Source of the DNA: Cacconaster sp045601245
Lineage (GTDB): Bacteria > Bacteroidota > Bacteroidia > Bacteroidales > UBA932
Length of the DNA: 53,633 nucleotides
Assembly (NCBI GenBank): GCA_045601245.1
Contig: JAZRZH010000011.1
Coordinates: 1-53,633, forward strand
Reading direction: 5' to 3'
The position numbers were made by a program, and so were the translations under genes. How positions within the stretch are numbered: the first letter of the stretch is position 1; each line of letters starts with the position of its first letter. Of this stretch, positions 15,227 to 24,056 are shown in pieces. The notes beneath the pieces are model-generated. The model searched no databases. It saw only the letters and a list, made by a program, of their open reading frames with translations, and was not told where the DNA came from.

Positions 15227-18200
15227 CGACGGAAACTATCTTTCCGAGATGGTTAATCCTCACCTTCACAATTCCAGCTATTCCCTTTATTGACAAACGC
15301 TTCCATGTAATGCCATGTAGGTTCCTATCATCATTCAATAATGTTTCCAGATGATGTCTAAAATAGTAATCTCCACTTGTCAATTTTTGTACTCTATACA
15401 AATTTGGGCTTATTCTATGGTAATTAGCTTCATCTGTCAAGTCAATTTCGTTAGGGAAAAAGTCCTGTTCAGGATTCGGGAAGACAAACATTTCGTTAGT
15501 CTTCATACTGAACTGGAATTGCCACCCCTCGGATTTCTTATATTCACGATCGACAACAGGCAGTCCGGAGTTGATACGGTTCAACGCCTCAAAGAATGAT
15601 ACGACAAATTCCTGGAGATTGCCTTTTGCATCCTTATATATTGCAATATGGTGATTGTTTCTGAGGTTTACAAAATCTACTGGAACAGTATTGCCATTAG
15701 CATCCAGCAGCAAATCACCATTCTTATCCCGCTTGTCATGAATTGCATAAAGATCAAAGTTTTCTGCAATCGTGACTCTCTTCAATTTTATGCCTTTCGA
15801 TTCGTTAAGCCAGATAGGATTATCTTCCAGATTGGAAAAAGCCTTTGCCTGATTACCATCATATTGTGCAATTCTTGCCTTAAGTATTGCCCTGACATTG
15901 GAATCCAGAACCTTATCTACTGAAAGTGATGCATCAATGTCCTTCCTTATGCTATAAACTGTTTTAACGCTAGTACATTTAACTTTCGGTCCGATATATT
16001 TCGTGTGGGATTCATCAAGATATATCGGACTCTTGTCAAGCGAATTCTTCCCAGCAAATGCTTTCTTAGGGTCTCCATCATATTGATTCAGTCTATTGGC
16101 AAGTGCTTCGCGCTCAGGTCTGGAAGATACTGTTGCTATCACTTCTGCCGTCATCTTTGAGCCGACAGGTACCATTGATGTCACATACTGGTGGCGAAGT
16201 CCGTATACCTGTTCCTTATGAAGCGGACCTCTCGGAGTGAGAGCTGTCGATTTCCTTGTTCCTCCCTTGCACTTGGTTACATTAGTATTTCTTGTGACAA
16301 CTTTATTCTTCGCTTTGATTGAAACCAGGATGGATTCAAGTTGAGACTTACATTCTGCCCGCAATTCATTAACTGGCATAGGAGGTACAAATATCCTGTT
16401 GCCATCGGAGGTTTTTACCGTTTCATTTTGCTGAATTCCGTAAATACTGGATGACGGATCACTTTTCGCAGCAAGGTTGTTCAGATACTGAATATGCGCC
16501 GGTTTTGTAAATGCTATTGTGATAGCGTCCATTGCGTGATGGCGATGGTCGTTTCGTTTTGTCCAATCCTGAATCTTTTTTGTTTGATGACCGAATGCAT
16601 CTTCCGTTATATATATCTTTCCGGCTTTTTCAAATTTCGGCATATTGATTTCCTTCATTACATCCACCAACTGCCAGTCTTCACGTAATCTCGCCGTGAT
16701 CGAGCCACTGGTAGGCACCACGGTTCTGACGTAAGACTCCAGCATCTCCTTTGCAGCCTTGGCGATATACTGAGAGCAGGTGAGGTCCCTACTGACGAAA
16801 TCCTCCGGTATTTCACTCTGCTTCATAAGAAGTTTATTACGTTTTGCCTTGCTGATGACTGCCTGTTTATATAAGTCCTCAACTCTTGCTCTGTATTCTT
16901 CGTAACCTTCGTTGCCGTATTTCTCCAGTATATAATCTCTAGCCGTCTTCCTCCCCTTTTCAATGTTGACGTCCTTGAACTCGATGGTCTTGTTTGAGAA
17001 TGAATCGTCAAACAAAGCTGCTTGCGGAATGATATGTTCTATATCAATCGATTTTGAGAACAATAACTCTTGTGGGATGTATTGATTTGAATACAAGGTC
17101 TTGAAGCCTCGCGGCTCGAGTTCTTTATATAATTTATATCTGACGATATCTGTTTTCCTGACATACTGAATGCCAAATTCCTTTTTCAGTATTTCAGTGA
17201 TTTTTTCATTCTCTTTAGTGTTCGCTGCTATATCCTGAGATGTCTTTTCTCTTTGTTTGGCATTCTGCTTCAATTCACGTGAAAGTTCAATATGGATTTC
17301 ATCCGGTTTGCCATATTCTTTTGATATACAGTTTACCACATTGACCATTTGATTGAGAATTTTCTCTACGACAGGATTCCTCAAAGAGTTCTTCGGAAGA
17401 TTTTCCAACTTATCAAGAAGAGGCTTATTCTCAATTTCCTCTTTGGTCAAAGAATTCTTGGAGTGACGATATCCAGCATAAGCGCAAGCAACATCATATG
17501 AATTCCCATTCTTCAAATAAGGCAGAATCTTTGAAATTGCCTTGTGACTTAATGACGCATAATCATCAAGGAAGGAAAGCGAAGCAAGAATCTTGGAATA
17601 TGCTGTTTCTGTTCCACAAATTGAACCTATGCGTTCAACAAGAGATTCAACACCAGTATTGGACTTGTCCCCTTCATATGAATACAACAGATGCCATAAT
17701 TTGAAAAGTGGCTGCTGCTCGTATTCTTCTTTCGGAAGAGATGTGTCGAATTCTAGAATTCCAGTATTAATGCCGAGCGCATTGAATACCTCTGAAATCG
17801 TTTCCCTGACTTCGGCTGACGTCATTTTATCTATGTCGAATTCACCATGTCCGCTTGCTGATACAATTTCAAAATACTTTTTGAAGATCGCGTACAGAGT
17901 GCTGTTGCCTTCAAGATTTTTGAAATTGATATCGTAGCCCTTGGTGACACCGAATAACATCTTGAGTGCGTCAGATCCTGTTATCTTACTTTTATATGCA
18001 AGCTCTTTGGCCAGGTATTCCATTTCTTCCGCCTCCAGAGATCTACTTCCAACTATACCAGGACCGGATACAAGCACATTATTCAGAATCTGCCATATCT
18101 TGAATTCCTGAAATATAATAGATGATCTTGGCGCAACCCTGCATCCTCGGATTTTCATTTTTTCCTTCCCGTCAATAACAACAGTAACGTTCTTCTTCTC

Positions 18201-19334
18201 AAATTCGCAGAAACTTATCAATCCTTTTTGGGATTTCAGATTTCGTTGATAAAAAATGATCAGATCACGTATCTCCGTTTTCAATGACTCCGTCATTTCA
18301 GGATGGAATACGGCCTGAGTATCCCATATCTGATTGAATTCATTAAGATAATCCTGACGATAAAACACCTCATTGCGTGTGGAATAGTCTCTGTCAGTGA
18401 AAAGTCTTTCATACATGAATTGTCCAACTGTCTTACCACTGAAATATAATTCCTTACTTCTGTCGCCTATTGCACCAAGATAGCCGCTAGAGTTAAATAT
18501 CTCTCCACATACATCTGATATTACATACGCCATTACATCTTCAGGAAGTTGACTTGACAGGCCGTCGGTTCTCCACTGAAAGCTCTGAATCTTTTTATCT
18601 TTTCCTTTATTGTCTGCGGTGTAGATACCAAAACGCCCCAAAAATATTTTTGTTACATTTGTTTTGCTCTTATTGGAAATCTGCTCTCTGAAATCATCTG
18701 TCAGTATTTCAGGATAGTATTCTTTTTGAACGGACCAAATTCTTGAAAGCTCAGATACAAGGTCCGATCTATAGAATTCGGGCAAAATCTTTTTACCTGA
18801 CTTAATCAACTGCAGGCAATATTGTCCAGGAGTTAGGCCTTGTTCGCTCAATAATCCAGCAACGGCCATTCCGTCAATCAAATGACCTTCGTCCTCATTT
18901 ACTGCCTTCCTGCTACTTTTATAACCTCTTTTTTTATTTATCATCAAGAATACTCTCGCAAGTTCTTCTAATGATAATTCTTGTTTTGCAGCCTTTGCCC
19001 TCAAAAAATATGTTTCATACGTTGAATTCTTTCCATTCTCGGAAAGAATGGAGGAACTGGATATCCATCCATTTTCCTTTAAAATTGAAATCAAGCGCTC
19101 TCTTCTCTGCTTATATCTTTGAAGATTGCGACGTGCGCTTCTTTTTAGTGTTCTATCTGCATTTGTGGTAATAGCCTTACCTTTTTCGAAGTTTCCTATT
19201 TCATCACTGGAAAGTGGATTCACACGAACTCCAGCGCGCACTATGGAAGACTTTTCTTCTCTGCTTTCTGCTTGTTCAACCATTGTCCAGCCAATACTGG
19301 TCGTTCCTAAATCGAGGCCTAATACTTTTTTCAT
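15213..19334 (-). CDS. cas9: CRISPR-associated endonuclease Cas9 (type II-C, 1373 residues)
   Basis: An RNA-guided DNA endonuclease that uses the crRNA-tracrRNA duplex. All nuclease residues are present: RuvC-I D8 in LGLDLGTTSIGW, RuvC-II E683 in IHIELSREL, HNH H767 in DIEHIIPQA with Asn in the following SFSNK, and RuvC-III H933/D936 in RHHAMDAI. An Arg-rich bridge helix (RTLKRSARRNLQRYKQRRER) follows RuvC-I. The gene order cas9-cas1-cas2 with no csn2 or cas4 defines type II-C. At 1373 residues it is in the large class usual for Bacteroidota type II-C. The gene is visibly more AT-rich than the flanking housekeeping genes, suggesting transfer. The PAM cannot be read from the window. Confidence 0.98.
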   Translation of the reverse strand: MKKVLGLDLGTTSIGWTMVEQAESREEKSSIVRAGVRVNPLSSDEIGNFEKGKAITTNADRTLKRSARRNLQRYKQRRERLISILKENGWISSSSILSENGKNSTYETYFLRAKAAKQELSLEELARVFLMINKKRGYKSSRKAVNEDEGHLIDGMAVAGLLSEQGLTPGQYCLQLIKSGKKILPEFYRSDLVSELSRIWSVQKEYYPEILTDDFREQISNKSKTNVTKIFLGRFGIYTADNKGKDKKIQSFQWRTDGLSSQLPEDVMAYVISDVCGEIFNSSGYLGAIGDRSKELYFSGKTVGQFMYERLFTDRDYSTRNEVFYRQDYLNEFNQIWDTQAVFHPEMTESLKTEIRDLIIFYQRNLKSQKGLISFCEFEKKNVTVVIDGKEKMKIRGCRVAPRSSIIFQEFKIWQILNNVLVSGPGIVGSRSLEAEEMEYLAKELAYKSKITGSDALKMLFGVTKGYDINFKNLEGNSTLYAIFKKYFEIVSASGHGEFDIDKMTSAEVRETISEVFNALGINTGILEFDTSLPKEEYEQQPLFKLWHLLYSYEGDKSNTGVESLVERIGSICGTETAYSKILASLSFLDDYASLSHKAISKILPYLKNGNSYDVACAYAGYRHSKNSLTKEEIENKPLLDKLENLPKNSLRNPVVEKILNQMVNVVNCISKEYGKPDEIHIELSRELKQNAKQREKTSQDIAANTKENEKITEILKKEFGIQYVRKTDIVRYKLYKELEPRGFKTLYSNQYIPQELLFSKSIDIEHIIPQAALFDDSFSNKTIEFKDVNIEKGRKTARDYILEKYGNEGYEEYRARVEDLYKQAVISKAKRNKLLMKQSEIPEDFVSRDLTCSQYIAKAAKEMLESYVRTVVPTSGSITARLREDWQLVDVMKEINMPKFEKAGKIYITEDAFGHQTKKIQDWTKRNDHRHHAMDAITIAFTKPAHIQYLNNLAAKSDPSSSIYGIQQNETVKTSDGNRIFVPPMPVNELRAECKSQLESILVSIKAKNKVVTRNTNVTKCKGGTRKSTALTPRGPLHKEQVYGLRHQYVTSMVPVGSKMTAEVIATVSSRPEREALANRLNQYDGDPKKAFAGKNSLDKSPIYLDESHTKYIGPKVKCTSVKTVYSIRKDIDASLSVDKVLDSNVRAILKARIAQYDGNQAKAFSNLEDNPIWLNESKGIKLKRVTIAENFDLYAIHDKRDKNGDLLLDANGNTVPVDFVNLRNNHHIAIYKDAKGNLQEFVVSFFEALNRINSGLPVVDREYKKSEGWQFQFSMKTNEMFVFPNPEQDFFPNEIDLTDEANYHRISPNLYRVQKLTSGDYYFRHHLETLLNDDRNLHGITWKRLSIKGIAGIVKVRINHLGKIVSVGEYD

Positions 19335-19356
19335 ATATGGAATTGATTCGATCTTT

Positions 19357-19391
19357 CAAAGATAAGAAATAATGTCTATTAAGTTATCAAA
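19357..19391 (-). promoter_or_regulatory. Probable cas9 operon promoter
   Basis: TATCTTTG on the minus strand (plus CAAAGATA at 19357-19364) is a perfect -7 box 22 bases before the cas9 ATG. The nearest TTTG (plus 19388-19391) is 23 bases away instead of 19, so the -33 part is weak. The -7 box is the same octamer as in the CRISPR repeats. Confidence 0.6.
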
Positions 19392-19433
19392 TAGGCATAT
19401 TACCAATTTCCAATAACATTTAGATAGTTATGT

Positions 19434-19604
19434 CCGGCCAAATTGAATTACATTGAGCGAATGCGGCAAGTGCCGTGTTAAAACAGCGTCAGCGAGGAAA
19501 ACGCGTAGCGCCACCCGTTGTAGCGGTGATGTGGCGCGGAGCTCCTCAGCTGACGCTGTTTTATCAGGCACGTGAGCCTGAGCGAAATGAATTCAATCCG
19601 GCTG
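19434..19604. repeat. ~165 bp imperfect palindrome between cas9 and deoC
   Basis: The outer arms hold GCC..ATTGAATT and its complement AATTCAAT..GGC. A middle pair is AAAACAGCGTCAGCGAGGA at 19480-19498 against TCCTCAGCTGACGCTGTTTT at 19543-19562 (near perfect, two-base bulge). The centre has GCGCCAC/GTGGCGC. No ORF fits. It could fold into one long cruciform or RNA hairpin. Such elements can be REP/MITE-like mobile repeats, or the deoC terminator; copy number in the genome would decide. Confidence 0.7.
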
Positions 19605-19632
19605 GATTGTCAGACAGATAGAAAGAATATCA

Positions 19633-20418
19633 CTAATAATATTTGACCTCGGTCTCTTCGAGAGCGCTCAGGAGGTTGTTTGCCATGCGGCTTGCACCGA
19701 AGCGGAAGTAGCGCTTGCTAAGCCACTTCGGGCCAAGTATGTCCTTCACGATATTGTAGTAGAGTACAGCATCGTCTGCCGTGGCGATGCCGCCGGCAGG
19801 CTTGAAGCCGACCATACGGCCTGACCTTGAAAAATACTCCTTGATGCATCCGCACATTATCTCCGCCGCTTCCGGAGTGGCGGCAGGCTGCATCTTGCCG
19901 GTGGAAGTCTTTATGAAATCCGCGCCGGCCTCCATTGCGAGGAATGACGCATCCTCGATCAAAGCTTTCTCCTTCAACGCACCGGTCTCGAGAATCACCT
20001 TGAGATGGACCTTCGGATTGACGGCACGGATGGCGGCACCGATTTCAGATATCTCATAGGCTGCCGCATCGTATTTCCTGTCAAGGAATGAATTCAACGC
20101 CAAAACAATATCCACTTCGTCAGCCCCGGCCTCAACCGCCTTGACACACTCCAGCACCTTGACCTCGAGCGGGCTCTGGGATGCCGGGAAGCATCCGCCC
20201 ACTACGGTGATATTGACATCGGGCTCCTCCAGCGCAGCCTTGACGACGCCCGCGAAATTGGGATAGATACATATCGATGCAGGCAGCGGATACTGCGGAT
20301 ATACATTTTGGAACTCATTCACCTTGCGGACCATACCCTCAATCTTCGTCTGAGTGTCCGTCGAGTTGAGCGACGTGAGATCGATAAGCCCCAGCGCTTC
20401 GCGATAAATCTCCTTCAT
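19633..20418 (-). CDS. deoC: Deoxyribose-phosphate aldolase
   Basis: A 261-residue class I aldolase (counted from the ATG at 20418) cleaving 2-deoxyribose 5-phosphate to glyceraldehyde 3-phosphate and acetaldehyde in deoxynucleoside breakdown. The Schiff-base lysine lies in DFIKTSTGK, the proton-relay Lys in VGFKPAGGI, and the ADEVDIVL segment is typical. The frame is open for eight more codons upstream, but this start avoids a 23-base overlap with dtd and gives the usual MKEIYREAL beginning. It is the last gene of the operon starting at 23883. Confidence 0.93.
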   Translation of the reverse strand: MKEIYREALGLIDLTSLNSTDTQTKIEGMVRKVNEFQNVYPQYPLPASICIYPNFAGVVKAALEEPDVNITVVGGCFPASQSPLEVKVLECVKAVEAGADEVDIVLALNSFLDRKYDAAAYEISEIGAAIRAVNPKVHLKVILETGALKEKALIEDASFLAMEAGADFIKTSTGKMQPAATPEAAEIMCGCIKEYFSRSGRMVGFKPAGGIATADDAVLYYNIVKDILGPKWLSKRYFRFGASRMANNLLSALEETEVKYY

Positions 20419-20419
20419 A

Positions 20420-20872
20420 TCAGATTCTGTTTTTACTGTCAATGCAAATTGTCACCGGGCCGTCATTGATGAGCGACACCTTCATATCGGCTCCGAAAAT
20501 GCCGCACTGCACCGGATGGCCGATCTCGTACGAAAGCATCTTCTTGAACTCCTCATAAAGCGGTACGGATACCTCCGGGCGAGCGGCGGCGACATATGAC
20601 GGCCTGTTGCCCTTTTTGGTCGAAGCCATAAGGGTAAACTGGCTGATGCACAGTATATCCCCGTCGACATCTACCACGGAGCGGTTCATCACGCCGTTTT
20701 CATCATCGAAAATGCGGAGCGCAGCAATCTTCCTGCTGACCCACTCCAGATCCTCGGACGCATCGTCATCCCCGAATCCGCAGAGCACCATCAGACCGCG
20801 GCCGATGGAGCCGACGACATTTCCGTCAACCTTGACGGAGGATTCAATCACTCTCTGTATTACGACTCTCAT
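20420..20872 (-). CDS. dtd: D-aminoacyl-tRNA deacylase
   Basis: A 150-residue proofreading enzyme that removes D-amino acids from mischarged tRNA. The two signature segments are present: SQFTLMAST (catalytic Thr region) and the cross-subunit Gly-cisPro motif in NDGPVTI near the C-terminus. Length is normal. It sits between the amidohydrolase (10-base gap) and deoC (1-base gap) on the same strand. Confidence 0.95.
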   Translation of the reverse strand: MRVVIQRVIESSVKVDGNVVGSIGRGLMVLCGFGDDDASEDLEWVSRKIAALRIFDDENGVMNRSVVDVDGDILCISQFTLMASTKKGNRPSYVAAARPEVSVPLYEEFKKMLSYEIGHPVQCGIFGADMKVSLINDGPVTICIDSKNRI

Positions 20873-20882
20873 AACTCACCTT

Positions 20883-22091
20883 TTATATCAGACGCTCAGA
20901 ACGGCTCTCATCCGTAAGTCGCAGATTATCCCTGTCAACTCCGCTTATGAGCACAATGCCCGGACGCTTGCCCGGCTCGAAAGAGCCGAAGCGGTCGGAA
21001 CACCCGATGGCCTCCGCACCATTGAGGCAAGCCCATTCGAGCATCTCCGCAAGAGAGAGCTGCGGAAAATTGTCCTGCAGGCATTTCATTTCAGCGACAG
21101 GAGACAGAAGCAGATTGCTGGAGAGGCTGTCCGTACCGATGCAAATCTTCAGGCCGTTGCGGCGCATCAGGTCAATTGGAGGCAGCGCTCTGTGGATAAA
21201 AATATTGGAAAGCGGACAGATGGCCCAGAACGGATGACGGAGAGCACTCTTTGCCGCATCTATGCTTTCCTGATCCGTGGCGACATTGTGGACGAGCAGC
21301 ACGTTGCCGCCGACCGGGAATTCAATTTCTTTCTGAAGATTGTCGAGGAAATAAACCAGCGCGCCGGTGCCGGTCACAGGAAGCTGCGTCGTGCCACGAC
21401 TGCGGTAATCCTCAGCCAGCGGGCCGGTGCCATAGCGGAGCATATCCTCCTCCTCGCCGCTCTCCTGGCTGTGATATGAAATGAAGCCGCTTTCAAGTCC
21501 GGCCGCCGCAGCCTTGCGGTTGAGCAGCGGTGACATCGTATAGCAGGAATGCGGCGTCGGAGCGGCATCCAGGCCCATCTCCCGGGCCTTGTCCTGAAGC
21601 GCCCTGACTTCATCAATGATGGCAGGTGCATCCTCCGGTTCTGTCCCGAAGACCTCCAGGAACGTCCTTGTATACATTTTTCCGGACTCCAGCGCCTCGC
21701 GCTTCATCTCGAAACTCTCGTCGCAATTGCTGATATCCCCCATCGCCACGACACCCTGCGCGGCAAGGTCGTCAAATGCTTCGCGCATTGCGGAAATGCG
21801 CTCTTCGCGGTCAACAGTGAGACGGAGCGCATTGATCTGCTGGATGAATCCGTCCATTCCGGTGCCCTGCTTGAAGAGCCCCTTCATATGGGAAAGCTCG
21901 ATGTGGCAATGGGCATTTGTGAAGCCGGGCACAATGAATCCCCTGCATTTGCGTGCGCTGGAGAGTTCTTCAGCGCTAAGTTCATCAGTCCTGCCAAAAG
22001 ATTCGATAGTGCCTTCATCGGCACAGCGGATATATCCGCCAATTATCGGCTCCCCGCAAATCGGAAATATGCAGTCAGCAGTGAAAATCAT
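20883..22091 (-). CDS. Amidohydrolase, nucleoside-deaminase-like (SAH/aminofutalosine deaminase type)
   Basis: A 402-residue metal-dependent hydrolase of the TRZ/ATZ (chlorohydrolase-like) group. The metal site is seen in PGFTNAHCHIELSHMKG (HxH), the His of ISYHSQESGEEE and of LLVHNV, and the Asp of ICIGTDSLSSN. The family contains S-adenosylhomocysteine, methylthioadenosine and aminofutalosine deaminases. In Bacteroidota an aminofutalosine deaminase for menaquinone synthesis is possible, but no other mqn gene is in the window, so the substrate stays open. Its ATG overlaps the stop of the DUF4296 gene (ATGA, 4 bases), so translation is coupled. Confidence 0.75.
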   Translation of the reverse strand: MIFTADCIFPICGEPIIGGYIRCADEGTIESFGRTDELSAEELSSARKCRGFIVPGFTNAHCHIELSHMKGLFKQGTGMDGFIQQINALRLTVDREERISAMREAFDDLAAQGVVAMGDISNCDESFEMKREALESGKMYTRTFLEVFGTEPEDAPAIIDEVRALQDKAREMGLDAAPTPHSCYTMSPLLNRKAAAAGLESGFISYHSQESGEEEDMLRYGTGPLAEDYRSRGTTQLPVTGTGALVYFLDNLQKEIEFPVGGNVLLVHNVATDQESIDAAKSALRHPFWAICPLSNIFIHRALPPIDLMRRNGLKICIGTDSLSSNLLLSPVAEMKCLQDNFPQLSLAEMLEWACLNGAEAIGCSDRFGSFEPGKRPGIVLISGVDRDNLRLTDESRSERLI

Positions 22092-22774
22092 TCTTCAGGC
22101 TCCTCCACAGTCAAGGTATCCGCATTATTGCGGCTCTTTTTAAATATACTGAAAATTGAACGGCGTACGTTTGCCGTATCACGCTCACGTACCAGCCTCT
22201 TGCGCGGTAAAACGGCGATGGTATCGGCCACGACAGTGGTATCCCTAATAAACGGGACCACAAATCTGGTGGAATCATCGTCGTAAAGAGTCACCACAAC
22301 GCTATCCTGACCAAGGTCTACAAAGACAGTATCAAGGAGGCAGGCGAAACTGATTGAATCCAAAAAGTTATCAATAGCCGCCTGGGCAGCCATCTCCCGT
22401 TCATATTCGATATTGGCAATCGAATCACGGATTTCAATCTCTCGCTGGACGGATGCGAGAAGTTTATCCCAATCCGCCTTCTGTTTCTCAACGATCTTCA
22501 AGAATTTCTTTGGATGGGCCAGCAGATACCGCTGAGCTTCTTCGAACTGCTCATAAGTATATCCGTATTTCTCGAAAATTGCCGGATAGACAGCCATCGA
22601 ATCAGTCGCCATATGAAGGTCCGGCGAATTTTCAATATTAGCGTCAGCAATCATCATATCCGAATATATCTGCTGCATCGTACGTATCGGGACCGGCGAT
22701 CTCTGACACGAGACAGCCAGCAACACAGCCGCCAGCATCATCGGCAAAACTGAAATATGTTGTCTTGTAATCAT
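22088..22774 (-). CDS. DUF4296 lipoprotein
   Basis: A 228-residue protein with a lipoprotein signal peptide: MITRQHISVLPMMLAAVLL, then AVSC as lipobox with the lipidated Cys near residue 23. The body matches DUF4296 by pattern: TMQQIYSDMMIADAN, then VYPAIFEKYGYTYEQFEEAQRYLLAHPKKF read as helices. The C-terminal third is charged and repetitive. The frame stays open upstream inside the acyltransferase gene, but only the ATG at 22774 gives a signal peptide, 2 bases after the previous stop. Function is unknown. Confidence 0.82.
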   Translation of the reverse strand: MITRQHISVLPMMLAAVLLAVSCQRSPVPIRTMQQIYSDMMIADANIENSPDLHMATDSMAVYPAIFEKYGYTYEQFEEAQRYLLAHPKKFLKIVEKQKADWDKLLASVQREIEIRDSIANIEYEREMAAQAAIDNFLDSISFACLLDTVFVDLGQDSVVVTLYDDDSTRFVVPFIRDTTVVADTIAVLPRKRLVRERDTANVRRSIFSIFKKSRNNADTLTVEEPEE

Positions 22775-22776
22775 TA

Positions 22777-23883
22777 TTATAATCTGAGAAATATCTTCTT
22801 GCGGTATAAGAAATAGAGGAATAACCAGCATAGCGCCAGATATGCCACCCTTGAAATAAGTGCACCGATGTTTTCCGGGACCATAGATGCGATTCCGCCC
22901 ACAAAGAATCTGGCCGCATATTTGAAATCTATGATGCGCGGAGCCATGAAGATAGTTATAGAATTCATTCCTATGACTCTGAACGGGAGAGTCCAGCAAT
23001 CCCATCCCTTTACATCGATTATCCAGTAGAAAAGTGCGAAACTGGCAAGCGAGAATCCGCCCACCACAAGGACAAATGTACTGGTCCAGAGTTTCTTGTT
23101 GATTGGGAACCATATGCTCCATAGATAGCCGGCTGCGAACATCAATGCGGCCGCCAGAAGCATATTGGCAGTCTTGCGGTTACCAGAATGGCGCCCGACG
23201 CGGACATATTCACCGGCGAACATTCCGAGCATCGCCGTCACGATGGCCGGCAACGTGCTCAATATGCCCTCCGGGTCGAAATTGCCGCCATCATACCTGT
23301 AGAGATGGTTCGGCATCACAAGTCGGTCGATATATCCCACCAGATTGCCATCGTGAGAAAGAGGATCCAGCCCTGGAGCGTCGGGAGCCGGAATCATAAG
23401 CAGCAATCTGTAGCCGATCAATATTGCAGCAGCGATGACAATACGCACCGATGGTTTGAAATTGATGAACAGCAACGCTGCAAACATCCACGCCAGACCG
23501 ATGCGCGCCAGAACGCTGGGATAACGCATATCCGACCATTCCAGTTTGAAGAGGCCGTTGCAGATAAGGCCGAAAAGCACCAGGAGTGCGGCACGGCGGA
23601 AAATCTTCGCATATATACCGCCTCTGGACACTCCTCTCTCCAGCATCGCGGAATATGAGAACGGGAATGATATACCGGAAATAAAAAGGAACAGCGGGAA
23701 AATCGTGTCGTGGTGATGCCAGCCGTTCCATTCGACATGATCCATCTGCCTGGCAAGCCAGCAGTCGGCTCCGCCGTCAAACAGCGAGCATATCTGGATA
23801 ATAAGAGTGGCGACTCCCATTATGAACATCATATCGAAACCGCGCAGGGTATCGAGGCTCTTGAGGCGTTTCTGCGGATCCAT
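22777..23883 (-). CDS. HGSNAT/NagX-like membrane acyltransferase (DUF5009)
   Basis: A 368-residue integral membrane protein with about 9-10 hydrophobic segments. Residues 1-20 read MDPQKRLKSLDTLRGFDMMF, the RLxSLDxLRGF opening typical of the family of heparan-alpha-glucosaminide N-acetyltransferase and bacterial NagX. A loop with HVEWNGWHHHDTIFPLFLF holds the His implicated in acetyl transfer in HGSNAT. In Bacteroidales such proteins are thought to acetylate sugars. It is the first gene of a minus-strand operon, and its ATG lies 5 bases from the terminator of the upstream tRNA gene. Confidence 0.85.
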   Translation of the reverse strand: MDPQKRLKSLDTLRGFDMMFIMGVATLIIQICSLFDGGADCWLARQMDHVEWNGWHHHDTIFPLFLFISGISFPFSYSAMLERGVSRGGIYAKIFRRAALLVLFGLICNGLFKLEWSDMRYPSVLARIGLAWMFAALLFINFKPSVRIVIAAAILIGYRLLLMIPAPDAPGLDPLSHDGNLVGYIDRLVMPNHLYRYDGGNFDPEGILSTLPAIVTAMLGMFAGEYVRVGRHSGNRKTANMLLAAALMFAAGYLWSIWFPINKKLWTSTFVLVVGGFSLASFALFYWIIDVKGWDCWTLPFRVIGMNSITIFMAPRIIDFKYAARFFVGGIASMVPENIGALISRVAYLALCWLFLYFLYRKKIFLRL

Positions 23884-23888
23884 AAGAA

Positions 23889-23915
23889 TAAAAAGGCGAC
23901 CGTATGCGGCCGCCT
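23889..23915 (-). terminator. Terminator after tRNA-Gly
   Basis: An 8-bp stem, plus-strand AGGCGACC at 23894-23901 and GGCCGCCT at 23908-23915 (one G-U pair in the RNA), is followed on the minus strand by TTTTT. It ends only 5 bases before the start codon of the next minus-strand gene. Confidence 0.75.
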
Positions 23916-23916
23916 A

Positions 23917-23992
23917 TGGAGCGGAAAACGGGTTTCGAACCCGCGACCTTCGGCTTGGGAAGCCGACGCTCTACCAACTGAGCTACTTCCGC
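23917..23992 (-). tRNA. tRNA-Gly (anticodon CCC)
   Basis: A 76-base cloverleaf on the minus strand. Acceptor GCGGAAG pairs with TTTCCGC, the D arm is GCTC..GAGC, the anticodon stem TCGGC/GCCGA encloses the 7-base loop TTCCCAA (anticodon CCC), and the T arm is GCGGG-TTCGAAA-CCCGT. The 3' CCA is encoded (23919-23917). A -7-like box TAAATTTG lies at 24003-24010 on the minus strand, 11 bases before the tRNA. Confidence 0.95.
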
Positions 23993-24002
23993 ATTTGCTT
24001 TG

Positions 24003-24039
24003 CAAATTTAGCAAATAATCTGGAATATTAGTACTTTTG
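24003..24039. promoter_or_regulatory. Divergent -7 boxes of tRNA-Gly and the DUF4293 gene
   Basis: TAAATTTG reads toward the tRNA (minus, 24003-24010) and TACTTTTG reads toward the DUF4293 gene (plus, 24032-24039). The -33 elements are weak on both sides (TTTA at 24007-24010 for plus). Confidence 0.55.
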
Positions 24040-24056
24040 CGGTAAATGAAATTACT

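Noticed and set aside
22775..23122. Upstream extension of the DUF4296 frame
   Set aside because: It lies inside the acyltransferase gene; the lipoprotein signal begins at the ATG at 22774.
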